A DNA stretch of 64,000 bases, from NCBI RefSeq assembly GCF_016097555.1, contig NC_054701.1, positions 29,833,658 through 29,897,657 of the forward strand. The letters run 5' to 3'. Positions 38,380-51,400 of this stretch are shown here, one piece after another. Origin of the DNA: Gigantopelta aegis. Taxonomy: Eukaryota; Mollusca; Gastropoda; Neomphalida; Peltospiridae. The position numbers were made by a program, and so were the translations under genes. Below the pieces are notes generated by a model, which had not been told where the DNA came from, did no database searches, and saw nothing but the letters and a program-made list of their open reading frames with translations. Position 1 is the first letter of the stretch. Every line of letters begins with the position of its first letter.

Positions 38380-41300
38380 ATACGTTTGCTGGTTGTAAAA
38401 CTATTTGGTGGAAGTCATTTGGCTAGGGCCTAATGAATGTTTTACCTCGGCATTGCGTCTTTTCTGAAAAGCGGACCTAGGGCGGCGAATCGGCATCTCT
38501 ACCGAATTTTCAACAAACTCCCTGTTGGTAAATATAGTCGGGACAGCAGTGCCTTTTAACGAGATTCTTGCATTGCTGTATTCCATCTTAGCCATTTCAA
38601 CCGGGTCCCGAGCGAAAGCATCCTTTTCGAAATGTGCCGAACACAACCGACTTGTACATTTTGGTGTCCATCCCTTCTCACCTCTCTGACACCGATGGAT
38701 CCAAATGTTCCTTCTAGAATCACCTTCTGGCGGAAACCTAAAAAAGCTGATTCCTGATCCCTTTTTTGATTGGTTTTGACATCCCCATGCCACACAATAA
38801 ACCATATTATAAAGGATAATTCCGTAATTTAACTCAGTGTTGTTCGAAGAAAGCACGCTTTTGTAATGGCAAACAATAGGCTACTGAATAGCGGTTCACG
38901 GTTGGACAGCGTCTCTGACGTCATCACGGAAATTGCCGATCTTTGCCGGTAAAATATGCATATTTCCCAACGATGTCAGAATTACGAATTGTACTGCTTT
39001 TAAGTAGTGAAATAATTTTTATATATTTTGTAAATTATTTTTTTAGTCATATTTGGCATCATATATTTACACAGTTACAATATTTAGACGCTGTTCACAA
39101 ATCCTTTAAAGTCGGTGGGCCCCTTGGGCTATTTCTCGTTCCAGCAAGTGCACCACGACTGGTATATCAAAGGCCATGGTATCTGATATCATTATCTGTG
39201 GGATGGTGCATACAAAAGATCCCTTGCTACTACTGGAAAATTGAACGGGTTTCCTCTCTAAGACTGTTTGTCCAAATTACCAAATGTTTGACATCCAGTT
39301 GCCGATGATTAATAAATCAGTGTGCTCTAGTGGTGTCATTAAACAAAACAAACTTCTTCTTCTTTTTAAATGATTTTTAAAATGATCACACAACATATAT
39401 TGCTAATCATGTGTTTTTCAGGTTTTGCCAACAACTCAGCTTGGATTGATATCTTGAGAAAGCTAAATCTGGATCCAGCAAATTTTGTTCGCTCCCACAC
39501 CAGTGCCTGTCTGAAACACATAAAAACTGGAGAAAAACTCACAGAGGTAAAGACACATCACTAACCCTGGATATCCAGAAGGTTGGGGAAATCTTCCTTT
39601 GACAGAATTTTCATCACAACAATTATGCTTATTTCGATCTATTAATATCTTGAACTTGTTGGTTCAGTTATTTCAACGTTAAGATATATAACCGAATTCA
39701 CCTTTGTTTGACACAAATTTTATTTTAATTTGATGAAATAATTTTAAGTAATAATTGATATTTTGATAGAAGTAACTGTGTTTCTGCAATTTTTGAAGGT
39801 TAATAGATATTTTGGCAAAATTTTCTCTGTTCAACCAGGTATGTAAAACTTAGCTTGACCTTAAAAAAAAAGAAAGAAAAAAGGCATTTTCCTCCTATGT
39901 TAGTAGAGATGAGCATTTTCCAGAACTTCAGATTTTCCATTGTTCATACAAAGTTTCTGAGTTTTCTGCTGTTATCCAAAAATATTCATATTATCCATAC
40001 AAAACTTCCGATATGGTTTCGGCTCATACTTTGCATACATTCTGAATGGGGGGTCGCCATTTCAGACCATTGTGCAACCCGAACCCTAGGACCAATTTTA
40101 GTTCTCCAACACCAATATTAAAATTTCTGTATTTTTTGTTTGTATCTCACTTTCATCTCTGTCTGTTAATACTGACCGGCCTCGGTGGCGTCGTGGTTGG
40201 GCCATCAGTCTACAGGCTGGTAGGTACTGGGTTCGGATACCAGTCGAACCATGGGATTTTTAATCCAGATACCGACTCCAAACCCTGAGTGAGTGCTCCG
40301 CAAGGCTCAATGGGGAGGTGTAAACCACTTGCACCGGCCAGTGATCCATAACTGGTTCAACAAAGGCCATGGTTTGTGCTATCCTGCCTGTGGGAAGCGC
40401 AAATGAAAGATCCATTGCTGCTAATCGGAAAGAGTAGCCCATGTAGTGGCGACAGCGGGTTTCCTCTCAAAATCTGTGTGGTCCTTAACCATATGTCTGA
40501 CGCCATATAACCATAAATAAAATGTATTGAGTGCATCGTTAAATAAAACATTTCTTTCTTGTTAATACTGAAACAGCCATATTTGAAAATACAATTATTA
40601 TGATTACTTTATACAATTATTATGATTACTTTATACAATTGTTATGATTACTTTATACAATTGTTATGATTACTTTATAAGCTCTTTGTCTACCTTGCAG
40701 ACTGTGTGTAACACTCTGGGCATGCTAGTTGTAGTGTCACCAGACGAGGTGCTCAAGTTGATCATGATTTACGTCAAATCTCTCCTGGACAAACCCGACT
40801 ACACCAACATCACTAAGGTAGACTTCGCCATCTTCTGCACTCCCGACGGAGAGCTCTATGACAAGTCAATCTTGGAAAGGTGAATATATATTTTTTTAGT
40901 TATAGTGTTTGGCTAATCACCAAGGTTATTTGAGCTAAAAGGGTATTCCCTTCTTTAAATAGATCTATTATGTTAATTTCTAGAATCATTTTTATGATAG
41001 ATCAGAATGGAAATAAATATATATATATATATATATTATTATATACTCGAACTTGAAAGGGACAACGATATAGTTAAGAGTTTCAGGGAGTTAGCCAGAG
41101 GTTCGCATGATAAAGTATTTATTCCTAATATATGATATTGATGATAATGATAAGCACTCTGGTAATAACCTCTATATATAATTAGTTTTTTCTATTCATA
41201 CATAACCTGACATCGCAACCTTTGAGCATTTTCCCGTTACAATAGACTGGTCTCAACAGCAAGTCATTAGCTAGAATCTTCATTTGTGTCCAGGGTATTC

Positions 41301-42367
41301 TATTTTAGTAATTAATAAATTTGTCTAATATTTTACAATATTGAATTGTGTTCTGGGATTTTCTTGTCAAGTACATACATCAACAAGTGCAAAACATTTG
41401 TTGCCAATAACTTAACCATTAAGATAAAACTCATTTCTTATCATTAATAGGTAAGACAAATGATTCTAAAACAAATTAATTTTCAGTGCAAAGAAATCGG
41501 AAACGCAAGACAAAAATGTGAGGCGAGAAAACAAGTTGTATTCCTATGCAGAGCAAATGGCTGAGGTTGAGCTGAGAAAGGTTTGTAACAAGTCTAGTTT
41601 CTTGTTTTCGGACTGTAGGTTTATGCATACACATGTACAGACATATACAGAAGGGATTGTAAATTTTAGCGCTCTTTGAAAATCGTTTTCTTTTTGTTCT
41701 CTTTGGTAACCTGCTATTTTTTCATGTGACTGCAGTTTTCGTGTTTTTGTTTATGTGCAATGGCATTTTTTTATCTGCACACATGCACTCACATACATGC
41801 ACCCACAATTTTGTGTATCTTTTACACATGTTGGAGAACACAAAGTTTGACAGTTCTTCATTTATTCAAACACCCAATAAAAGCCAATGTATTTTTTATG
41901 CTGGGGTGTCAATAAACATTCATTCAGTCTATCCAGACAGTGATAAAGTCTGAATGAGGGAGAAGGTTAGGGCCGATCATTTTGTTATATAATATCTTGT
42001 TTTCATATTTCGGCTTCAGGAAAAGAAGATGGGCAAGAAGGAAGACATGCCCAAGTTGACGAAGAAGCAGGAAGAACTTCTACAGGCTCAGAAAGAGAGA
42101 GAGGCTCAGACCAGGAACAGACTGCGAGGGGTATTACTCTATTTTATTATGCTATGGCATTTTACTATGGTGCAAAGGGTTGTGGGATCTAGCCTCATCA
42201 GTGGACTTGCAGGTTTTTTTCCCTGACCCAACCAGTAGTGTCATACAACTGATAAAGATTGTAAAATATGATGTCTTGCTTTTATAACGAGACTTTGTCC
42301 ATACACTTAACAATACTAGAGAGAGATTTCTCCCCAGAAATATAACAAATCTGAACTGTGCCTGACT

Positions 42368-42404
<37 letters not shown>

Positions 42405-45400
42405 GATTACATTCAGTATTTTCACATTTTTATGGTGTTTATATTTTTTAAATTATAAAACCAATTTCATTCGTTCAAGGCAGTATATTTGTTTATTAAC
42501 CATTTTGTTATAAATGTATTATTTTTCTGTATTCAGTTTGACAAGGAGATACAGTGTGCATGCAGTATTTTGTCAGTGGCCGTGAAAAGCAACCAGTACT
42601 CGAGTTGTTTCTACATGAGGGACATGTGCCGACTGCTGGTTCCCCTGTTACAATCTCCTCTAGCTGCACCTACAGTAGCCCCAGTGTTTGTTCAGCTCGG
42701 ACAGTCAGCTTTTGAAAACAAATATCTCGGTAACTTTGACTTCTTATTACCGGGTAATAGCTGATAATTAAACAATGTGCTGTTGTATTGTTATAGTAAC
42801 TGCAGTTTCCTTTAAAAGCTAAATACTTGTATTGTTGAAGGTTGTTTTTGTTGGAGGTGTTTTGGGCTGTTTTTCTGGCTTGCCACCAGTAAGATTTCTG
42901 GTAATTGATTGATTTATATAGTTTATTTTGACCTCATTTCACACCTCTCCTCTCCTCTCCCCCCCCCCCCCCCCCCCCCCCCCACCCCACCACCACCACC
43001 CCCACCTACCGACATTAGTCGGGCTGCTGGTGCTCCCAGTGCAGGTAGTCCCTCCTCTCTCTCTTCCTTTCCCCCTCCCCTCTCCCCCCCCCCCACCTTT
43101 CCTGTCATGACAGGCATGCGCTACAACAGCTTATTCTGAATGTGCACGTAAAACCCTATGACCTGACCTGACCTGACCTCATTTCACCCTCAAAGTATTT
43201 TTTATTTCTTCATATATTGACTTGTTTCTAACCTTAATGCCCACACCCTTATCTTGTGGTCTCTTAAGATAAATTATTGTGCAAATTATCCTGCTGTGAT
43301 TTTACTTTCAAATTATTTTAGTAATCCCATGAGTAAATAATTTGTTTTGCAGGTTTGATGGTGAGCAATGGCACTTTACGACTCATGCATCCTTTATGCG
43401 AGATCGACCCAGGGTGGACTCAAGAAAGCGAGGCAGTACAATCCTCACGTATTGTGGTCACGCTAGCTCAACAAACTGGTGTCAGTGACTGCCTGGAAAG
43501 TGGGGACTCTTCCAAAGACATGTCACTTTTACCTGGCTACACGTTTGCCTTTGTTTATTATTTAATACGGTGTGTGTTGTTGGATGGAGGTCAGACTGTG
43601 ATGGGAGATACCAAAATCTGTTCCCTGGCTCTGGAGCTAATTTCAAGTCATTCCAAGATGAGAAGTTGCCAAAACGATGATGGAGATGCTGTAGCAGCGG
43701 GAAGTGAGGTAAGTTGAATTTTGTTTTTTTTAACATTTAATAAGGCTGATTCTAGAATTGATTGCATGTGGAAGGGTTGGCAGTTTGGTTTTGTATGCCC
43801 ACACCATAATTTTTTGTATGAGTAGCTTATGTGATGACATTTGGTTTCCTTCTCTCTTTCTCAACCAAGTTCCCAAATTACCATTTGCCAGACATGGGCA
43901 CGTTTGTTTGGCAATTCTAGACACAGAATTCATTTCCACCTGGAGACAATTGGAGCAGAATCAAAGATGGTGAATCCAGTGCCATGTATAGGTAATTTAT
44001 GCAGTTCTTTGAAAACAACAGTGGAGATATTTTCATCAATCAAACATAGAGCTTCTGTTCTAATTTTGTTTGATTTGTGGAATTTTAAGGAGAGTTCTCA
44101 CTGAATGTTTACCACCCAATCAAGCACTTCCAAATATCCATAGTTAAGAATATGATGAGGTTCGGGAAAACAAATGTTCTTTTTCCCTTCCTGTTTTAAC
44201 TCATTAAGTTTTCATTGATTTTATTTATTTTTTATTAAACAATTTATGAAATAAAAACTTTGTTTTTCGTGTGGCTTGTTCAGAATTAAATACAACTGTT
44301 ACGGTAATTTCTTTTGACAGGAGGCTAGCTGCTTAAAAAAGTTGACCTACTGAAGTAGATTTTACTACTTTATAATCAATATGCATTTTGTTCCTTTCAC
44401 AGTATGACCCAGAGTTGTTGCCACGGAAGGAGTTGTTGAGTCTGATACTGAATGTTCTGAGCACCATGGCAGGTAAAATTCAGCAGATAGCAGTTGAGGC
44501 TATGTTAGCAGTGGCAGAGAGTGCAGATGGCAGTCCAGGAACAGGCAAGGTGTCAGAAGGGGAGATAATTGTTCTTCTGGAAGGTCTACAATCTCCCTGT
44601 TCGGTTGTTAGAGATGCATCATTACAGGTCGGTATGACTTTGTTTAGGACACAAAAGCTCAAAAAACTATTTTAAAAATTGGAACTGAATACAAATAATG
44701 AAACAGCAATAACAGGTGTCTGAAAAATAGTGGAATTACCATGTTGTTTGCACATATTGAATGATGTGTAACCCAATTTTTGTTAGCATTTTAAATTTAA
44801 GATAAATTTTATATGGTTATAACGGTTATGAAAAGAACATGGGTTACCTGATTTTGGGGGGGATGTGGTGTTTCAAATTTTTTTAATTCTCGGAGGCTAA
44901 TTAAACTATTTTTTTAAAGGCACAGACTCTAGTTCTCAAAGATATTTCCATTTTTATTTTGCATAAAATACATTTGAAACTACTAAAATACTTTGGGGCC
45001 TTCCATGATTTTCAAGATTTTAATGAGCGTACAAACTGTACGTGTGGGGGGGGGGGGGTGTTAAGGGGCCAGCTACACTTTCATTTGGGGATGTACACTT
45101 TTAGAGGGGGGGGGGGGAGGGAGTGGTCAAAAGTGTACGGTTTGTACGCTCGTGAAAATCTTCAAAATTATGGACAGCCCCTTAAGATGATCAGAAACAC
45201 ATTAGTTTTGCTGTAAATTAATAATTTAAGCAAGGTTTATGTTGATGTACCCAAGTTTTTAAAATTTTATTTGTAACCACCTGTTGCTCTACAAATCTTT
45301 TATAAGCTTGTAAAAGACATGTGTTAATTTATCAAATTTATCAAATTAAATATAGTTACAAAAACATTAAAGTTGGCAATAAAATATACCATAATTTTAA

Positions 45401-48400
45401 TTACAAATGTCTTAATCCCACAGCAAACATTATTGCAATGAATGTTCTTGATTTATTTATGTCACATACTATACATTCAGATGTTTGTTTTATTTAACTA
45501 TACATTCAGATGGTGTTACATTACTGGCTTGCATTATTATTTTTCTTACAGTGTTTACATGCACTGGTCAATGTTTTACCCGATGTGGACAGTAACTTTG
45601 AGCTTGGATTGAATATTGCTAGCCGAATCTGGATTGCATGCAATGATGAGGAAGAACACATCCAGAAGTTGGCAGAGTGGTATGTAACATTGAAAACTGT
45701 TTGTTTAGTGGCTTTGAACTTTGTTTCAGTTGATCTTTCAAATCCTATGGAAATTCTGTTTATACCTGTTGTCAGTTAATAAAATATTATTAACCAAATT
45801 CCCTCTGTGGGCCTTTGGCAAAATCATGGTCACCAAAATCTCAACCATATGTTCCTCACAAAATAATACTAAAACTTCTAAGGTCTAGACAACAACTATG
45901 TACTTTTTTTTTTCTCTCTCTTTTTTTTTAATACAGCCTACTTTTCACAGTCTGATTACTTGTTAAATAATTTAGACAGCATCCATTTAAAAAAAACAGT
46001 AGGATAGGTAAAAGGTTATTTTTCTCTACCATTGATTAACTAATCAATGATATAGTCACTGTTTAAGAATAATTTTTACAATACCTTTCAGTTCACTTTA
46101 CACTTTAGAGGTTACATTTCTGGTTCTTTTATGCTTTGAAATGTAGCATGTTTATTTCTAAGTGTCCGAGAAGAGTTGAACTTGGAAGAGCCACTTGATG
46201 ACTTACCGGCAGCGATTGTAGATGACATCATTCATGATGTGGAAGTTGTACGGAAAGCAGCATCAGAGACAATCTCCCAAGTGCTGGAAGTTCACAGTGA
46301 ATTTGTTCCAGTCATTCTTCAACAGTTGCTTGTGAAATACGACGAAAAGCTTTACGTTAGTACAGCCACTCATTTTATGTTATGAAATTGTATTAGAACA
46401 TATTTGTCTGGTGTGTCGAATGTGTCAGTGACAGTGAGGCTATTGCATTTCTTTTAATAATTCAAGCCAGGGCTTTGTTCATGTTTGAAATCTTACAGTT
46501 AATACAGGGCTTCTAGAATTTTCATAAAATCCACTAGCCATGGGATCAGTGATTTAAAAAATTTACTAGCAATGATTAAAAATTCACTAGCCCTACTTTA
46601 CTTAAAGTTAATACAATTTTACTAAATACTAGTAATAATCAAATATGTTACCTAAAGATGGAGATAGAGCTTAAAATGCTAACATTTGACCCAAAACATT
46701 CACTAGCCGTCGGGCATGGCAGTAGTAATTATTTACTAGCCCAACATTGAATATCACTAGCCATGGGAGTTGGGCTAACATAATCTAGAAGACCTGGTTA
46801 ATACAACTTGTCTCAAAAAGTCAATAAGGGTCCGTTTAGACTATATGTACTAGTCTAACTCCAACCAGTGCTCCACAGCTACTATATCAAAAGCTGTGAA
46901 ATTTGCTTTGGTGAAATTACAGATAAAAAAAACTTTTTGCTGACAGAAGTTTTGTTGTGGTAGGTTTCTCCACACACTCTAAAGCAGAAATGAAAAATCC
47001 ATACATGTCTGGATTTTTCCAGAAAGCCTAACTTATGCACTAGACAAAATCTGTTACTGTCCTTGTTCTTTGATGTTACTCTCGCATTTTCTAAACAATG
47101 CAAAATTTTCTGGATTTTTTTTGTTTTCCTAATGTTATTTTCATCACTGTTCTCAAGATCCAATCTGTCATTTAAACAATGTACTGAAGTGTGATTAACC
47201 TTTTTTATTTGCCCGTCTATGATGGGTCGTATTATGGTATGGCGTTGTTAGTCCTTCCATACGTTTGTCTGTTAACTTTTTCTTGTCCAAACCATATCTT
47301 GCATACAGATGCATACAGGACCATCAAACCTCAAATGTAGGAACAACTTGAGATGGTGGTGTGTCACATACTATTACTAGGTCACTGTGATCTACTTTTC
47401 ACGGTCTACTGCACATAACAGTAAATTCTTGTCTGGATCATATCTTGCATACAGATGCATACAGGACCATCAAACCTCAAATGTAGGAACAACTTGAGAT
47501 GGTGGTGTGTCACATACTATTACTAGGTCACTGTGATCTACTTTTCACGGTCTACTGCACATAACAGTAAATTCTTGTCTGGATCATATCTTGCTTACAG
47601 ATGCATACAGGACCATTAAACCTCACATGTACGAACAACTTGAGATGGTGGTGTGTAGCATACTATTACTAGGTTACTGTGACCTACTTTTGACGGTCTA
47701 CTGCACATAACAGTAAATCCGGATCATATCTTGCATACAGATGCATATAGGACCATCAAACCGTATATGTAGGAACAACTTGGGATGATGATGTATCATG
47801 TACAATTACTAGGTCACTGTGATACAAATAAATCAAATAATTTGTCTATATACAATACCTGTAACATATTAATTAATATCTATGGTTTTCCATCAAACTC
47901 CTGATAGGCGTATCATGTGCCTCACCGGTACTCTTGTTAAATCGAGGTTTTCCCCCACCTTTATCACTATGAAATAAAAAGGCCAGATATAGGTATTACT
48001 TCCCTTGCAGCATTGGCAGCAACAGTGTCATTGTTTTTTCACCAGTAATAAGATGAACATTTGTGGATGCATTTGTCATTGACATCATGTGGTAGGCGAA
48101 AACATTTAATTCTACAGCATTTTTGTCTATGAGTGGGCAGGATGTAGCCCAGTGGTAAAGCACTCGCTTGATGTGTGGTCGATCTAAGATTGATCCCCGT
48201 CGGCGGACCCATTGGGCTATTTCTCGTTCCAGCCAGTGCTCCACAACTGGTGTAACAAACGCCGTGGTATGTACTATCCTCTCTGTGGAATGGTGCATAT
48301 AAAAGATCCCTTGCTGCTAATCGAAAAACAGTAGCCCATGAAGTGGCGACAGTGGCTTTCCTCTTTCAATATCTGTGTGGTCCTTAACCATATGTCTGAT

Positions 48401-51400
48401 GCCATATAACCGTAAATAAAATGTGTTGAGTGCGTTGTTAAATAAAACATTTCCTTTCTTGTCTATGTTTTAGATGCCTCCACCGAAACTGGATCAGTTT
48501 GGACGTCTCATAGAAGAACAGCCACCGGACATGTGGAGTGCCAGATCAGGTATTGCACTGGCACTTGCAAAAATGGCGCCACTCGTTCCTGTGGATGAAA
48601 TATCCAAGCTGTTTGAATTCTATGTTCCCAGTGCTCTTGGAGATCGGTCTGTGGTCGTTCGCTCACAGATGAGAGATGCTGCCCTTGCAGTTATCAACGT
48701 ACATGGAAAGGTTAGAGAAAATGTCTGGATATTTGCATTTTAGAGATTTTAAAATTAAAATATAATGGTTGATGATGATCCATTGTAAGGCCTAAACCAC
48801 ATTGTTAACAACTACGATAATTTACTCTCCTACCTTTAATTACCATTAGATTTTCTCCATTTTCCACATTTTGTCAAGACATAAATTGTGAAAAACCCAT
48901 TACAATGACATGGTTTCTACATATTAGACTGAAACCATATCACCTATAGATATCGACTTCACTGAGATCGCCTAGCACAAAACACATGCAATTTTTCACT
49001 TTCTGCCATTTTTCTTTTTTATGGAATACTGTTCAATAGGGGTGGAAGCCTCTGAAGTATATATTGTAATTAATCCGACATCATGACAATTACGTATTAC
49101 CTTAGTGCATATCATGACGTTGTTAGATTACGTCATATCAATTCACCCTTCTTGAAGAGTTCCATAAAAATGCATATGGCATTCAGCAAAATATTGCGTT
49201 TGTTTTGTCCTAGGAGATATCAGCGAAGTCAATTTAGCCGACATGGTTATAATCTAGCATGTGGAATCTGATTCATTGTAATGTGTTTTTTTCACAATCT
49301 GTGTTTGGTAAAAAAGTGTGGGTACAATCTAATGGTAATTAATGGTTATAAGCATCGGACTAGAATTTATCCATAACAATTGTAAATTGTACTGTATTTG
49401 GTACTTAAAGAGTGCAGCTCTTAAAGGCATATTGTCACAGACCACTGACCTATTAAATGGCCTAACAAAGTATTACCTGAACAAAGATATATTTGATTTT
49501 TCCCTAAATGTACTTTATTTAAATATCTACGTAACCACCATACTTCACTTATTAATGATATTTTGTGAAAATAATTGAATTATGGCAATTAATTCAAAAA
49601 CTAAAATTGCCAAGAGATATTGACATGGATTTCACTCCATCATGGTTCAATTAAAGTGATGCGATAGATAGATTTGGTTTTCGAAAATTAATATAATTTT
49701 CATTTATAATCCATTTTTAGAGAAATAAGGTCCTTAAATCCGTGACAGTATGCCTTTAAAAACTGTCATGTTTATATCTATCAAAAAAAGAATACAAAGC
49801 CATTATTCACCTGATAAACAAGATTTTTGACCACTTGATTAATTCCTATAAATTATTACATTACTTCCATAGTATGCATTACCAAAAAACAAAAAGTTTA
49901 AAGATAATTTTCAGCATATAACTTGTTTTCATGGTTCTTACATTTTATTAATGTAAAGTCATTAATCAAGTACCAAAATGAAGTCAATGTATTTTATTTC
50001 AGGACAATGTGAACATCTTGCTGCCAGTGTTTGAGAACTTCCTGGCCAGTGCGCCGGATACCGCGCAGAACGACACAGTGCGACAGAGCATTATCATTCT
50101 GATGGGCACACTGGCCAAGCATCTGGACTCCGACAATCCTAAAGTGAAACCCATTTTAGCTCAGCTTATTAGTGCACTGTCCACTCCGTCACAAGAGGTG
50201 AGTCCATTAACTCATATCATCAGAAAGAAAAGTTTTATTTAACGACGCACTCAACACATTTTATTTACGGTTATATGGCGTCAGACATATGGTTAAGGAC
50301 CACACAAATTTTGAGAGGAAACCCGCTGTCGCCACTACATGGGCTACTCTTCCGATTAGCAGCAAGGGATTTTTATTTGTGCTTCCCACAGGCAGGATAG
50401 CACAAACCATGGCCTTTGTTGAACCAGTTATGGATCACTGTCGGTGCAAGTGGTTTACACCTACCCATTGAGCCTTGCAGAGCACTCACTCAGGGTTTGG
50501 AGTCGGTATCTGGATTAAAAATCCCATGCCTCGACTGGGATCCGAACACAGTACCTACCAGCCTGTAGACTGATGGCCTACCACGACGCCACCGAGGCCG
50601 GTTCATATCATCAGTGATATCATCTTAATGAATACAATATTTTTTAGTCAAAATGCAACTCTCAGTACAGGTTTTTTCTTGTTCCAACCAGTTCACTACA
50701 TCTGGTCAAAGGCCATTGTATGTGCTTTCCTGTGTGTGGAAAAATGCATATAAAAGATCCCTTGCTGCATTAGGTTTCCTCTGATGACTAAGTGTCAGAA
50801 TTACCAAATGTTTGACATTAAGTAGCCGATTAATGTGCTCTAGTGGTGTCATTAAACAAAACCAACTCTTTTTATTTTTAACTCTCAGTACAATTCAAGC
50901 ACATAGTATAGGATACTTTACAAATGTACAACAGATACTTGTTTGTCATTTAACAATATTATTAATACATTAATGTTCACAGATAGGGTTATCTCTCTGC
51001 AATGATTAGTCTGATTTAAGCTGTTCTGTTTATGGAAAAGATGTATATAAATATGCTTTTGATTTTTTATACTTATAGCTTATATATTATGGTTGTAGCA
51101 TATTTTACAGTTGCGATAATGTGATACAAAATGGGCCTGTACTTATAAAAGTTTAGAGACTAGATTCAAATCTCTAATGACATCATACACATGCAATTTG
51201 TATGGTGTTGCCATGACGTTAATGTCTCAGACTCTTATTTGAGTCTTGGGTCTAGACTCTTAAAAGTTTTATAAGCATGGGAACAGATGCTGATTAATAG
51301 GGGATAAAGTGTCTCTGAACAAATATTCCTTTCCTTTCACGAAAACCAATTTTATTTTGATTTCCACAGGTCCAGGAAGCTGTTGCGAACTGCTTACCCC

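Larger units (their letters stand above)
37788..38923. mobile_element. Element with convergent P2RX7-like and THAP reading frames, intron 17
   Basis: TGACGTCAGAGACGCT (37788-37803) and its exact reverse complement AGCGTCTCTGACGTCA (38908-38923) bound the block. Just inside each end, a frame starts and points inward: a PYQFEP-containing frame on + and a THAP domain frame on -. THAP domains are frequent in DNA transposons. The true outer termini are not clear; the inverted repeats may be promoter-like (each contains the CRE palindrome TGACGTCA). Confidence 0.6.

Noticed and set aside
42909..43139. Proline-rich frame near a poly-C run
   Set aside because: It comes from a C homopolymer inside a dispersed repeat also found at 209 and 62182.
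43353..43708. Possible lineage-specific insertion in GCN1, as this exon is long and poorly conserved
   Set aside because: Human GCN1 has a comparable weakly conserved stretch at the same place, so it is divergence, not an insertion.
46163..46355. Suspected missing or shifted acceptor for exon 26, because the intron ends AAG
   Set aside because: The phase (TG|T) and the protein alignment require this junction, and AAG acceptors are accepted, if weaker.
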